From assembly GCA_938091715.1 (NCBI GenBank), contig CALKMT010000079.1:1-6571 (forward strand): DNA of 6,571 nt. The letters are read 5' to 3'. The translations under genes were made by a program, and so were the position numbers. Of this stretch, positions 6,312 through 6,571 are shown in pieces. Source of the DNA: an uncultured Litorivicinus sp. (GTDB taxonomy: Bacteria; Pseudomonadota; Gammaproteobacteria; Pseudomonadales; Litorivicinaceae). The notes below the pieces were generated by a model, which was given only the letters and a program-made list of their open reading frames with translations, was not told where the DNA came from and made no database searches. The first letter of the stretch is position 1, and each line of letters opens with the position of its first letter.

Positions 6312-6571
6312 ATGCAACTGGCCGGTGATCAGGTCTTCGAGGGACTCGAAGAGCGCATCGTGGCGGGCATCATTCCGGCCGGCAGCAAATTGGACGAACA
6401 ACAGATCGCCGACGAGTTTTCGGTGTCACGAACGCCAGTGCGTGAGGCGCTGGCGCGGCTGAGTGCGGCCAAGTTAATTGAGAAGCGTCAGGGCACCCGA
6501 GGCTATTTTGCCAAAGCACCCTCATTCACCCTGATGATCGAGATGTTCGAGGTCATGGCCGAGCTTGAGGG
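6312..6571 (+). CDS. GntR-family transcriptional regulator (FadR-type), 3' end outside window
   Basis: Only the first 86 residues are in view: the whole winged-helix DNA-binding domain and the beginning of the effector domain. Seen: QVFEGLEERIVAGIIPAGSK (7-26), the standard GntR opening helix and turn; DEQQIADEFSVSRTPVREAL (28-47), the helix-turn-helix with the signature S-R-x-P-V-R-E-A-L recognition helix; a wing at RQGTRGYF (59-66); then a helix with FEVMAELE that fits the start of an FCD-type ligand domain. It is divergent from dctP with a 106-base gap, so it probably controls the operon and itself in response to the imported acid or its CoA ester. The rhizobial malonate regulator MatR is also a GntR protein, so this may be its counterpart. 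The start is uncertain: ATG 6312 has only a weak AAGAAA upstream, and an in-frame GTG at 6279 would add 11 residues. Confidence 0.9.
   Translation, partial: MQLAGDQVFEGLEERIVAGIIPAGSKLDEQQIADEFSVSRTPVREALARLSAAKLIEKRQGTRGYFAKAPSFTLMIEMFEVMAELE

Noticed and set aside
6206..6313. Upstream extension of dctP to 6313
   Set aside because: It would put 36 residues before a standard signal peptide and ignore the good AGGAGA site; the region carries promoter and operator-like signals.

Overview
The window holds a compact catabolic operon for small dicarboxylates, read leftwards (minus strand), and the start of a divergent GntR-family regulator at the right edge. The gene families (tripartite TRAP transporter, malonyl-CoA synthetase and decarboxylase, maleate isomerase, GntR/FadR-type regulator), the mid-50s GC by eye and the Shine-Dalgarno sites point to a Pseudomonadota genome. 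A free-living, perhaps aquatic, organism is possible, but the sequence does not fix the genus. There is no sign of a mobile element, CRISPR array, rRNA or tRNA.

In transcription order, from right to left: dctP (periplasmic binding protein), a GC-rich UUCG-capped stem-loop, dctQ and dctM (membrane subunits of the TRAP transporter), a maleate cis-trans isomerase (maiA) keeping both catalytic cysteines, malonyl-CoA decarboxylase (matA), and malonyl-CoA synthetase (matB), whose 3' end lies beyond the left edge. Neighbours after dctQ overlap by 1 or 4 bases or are 3 to 9 bases apart, so dctQ-dctM-maiA-matA-matB should be one transcript, with dctP at its head.

The pathway reads as uptake by TRAP, then malonate + CoA + ATP to malonyl-CoA (MatB), then malonyl-CoA to acetyl-CoA + CO2 (MatA). 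This is the CoA-bound malonate route known from rhizobia (matABC/matPQM, regulator MatR), not the biotin/ACP Mdc route. The unexpected member is the isomerase, which would turn maleate into fumarate. Its position between transporter and mat genes suggests that one transporter and one regulator serve malonate and maleate together.

The 106-base intergenic region between dctP and the regulator carries a plausible dctP promoter (TTGACT-N17-AATAAC), two TTGWATRC-type half-sites exactly 21 bp apart, and a perfect 6-bp inverted repeat. These are good candidates for the regulator's operators. Gene-free stretches are otherwise very short; none exceeds 300 bases.
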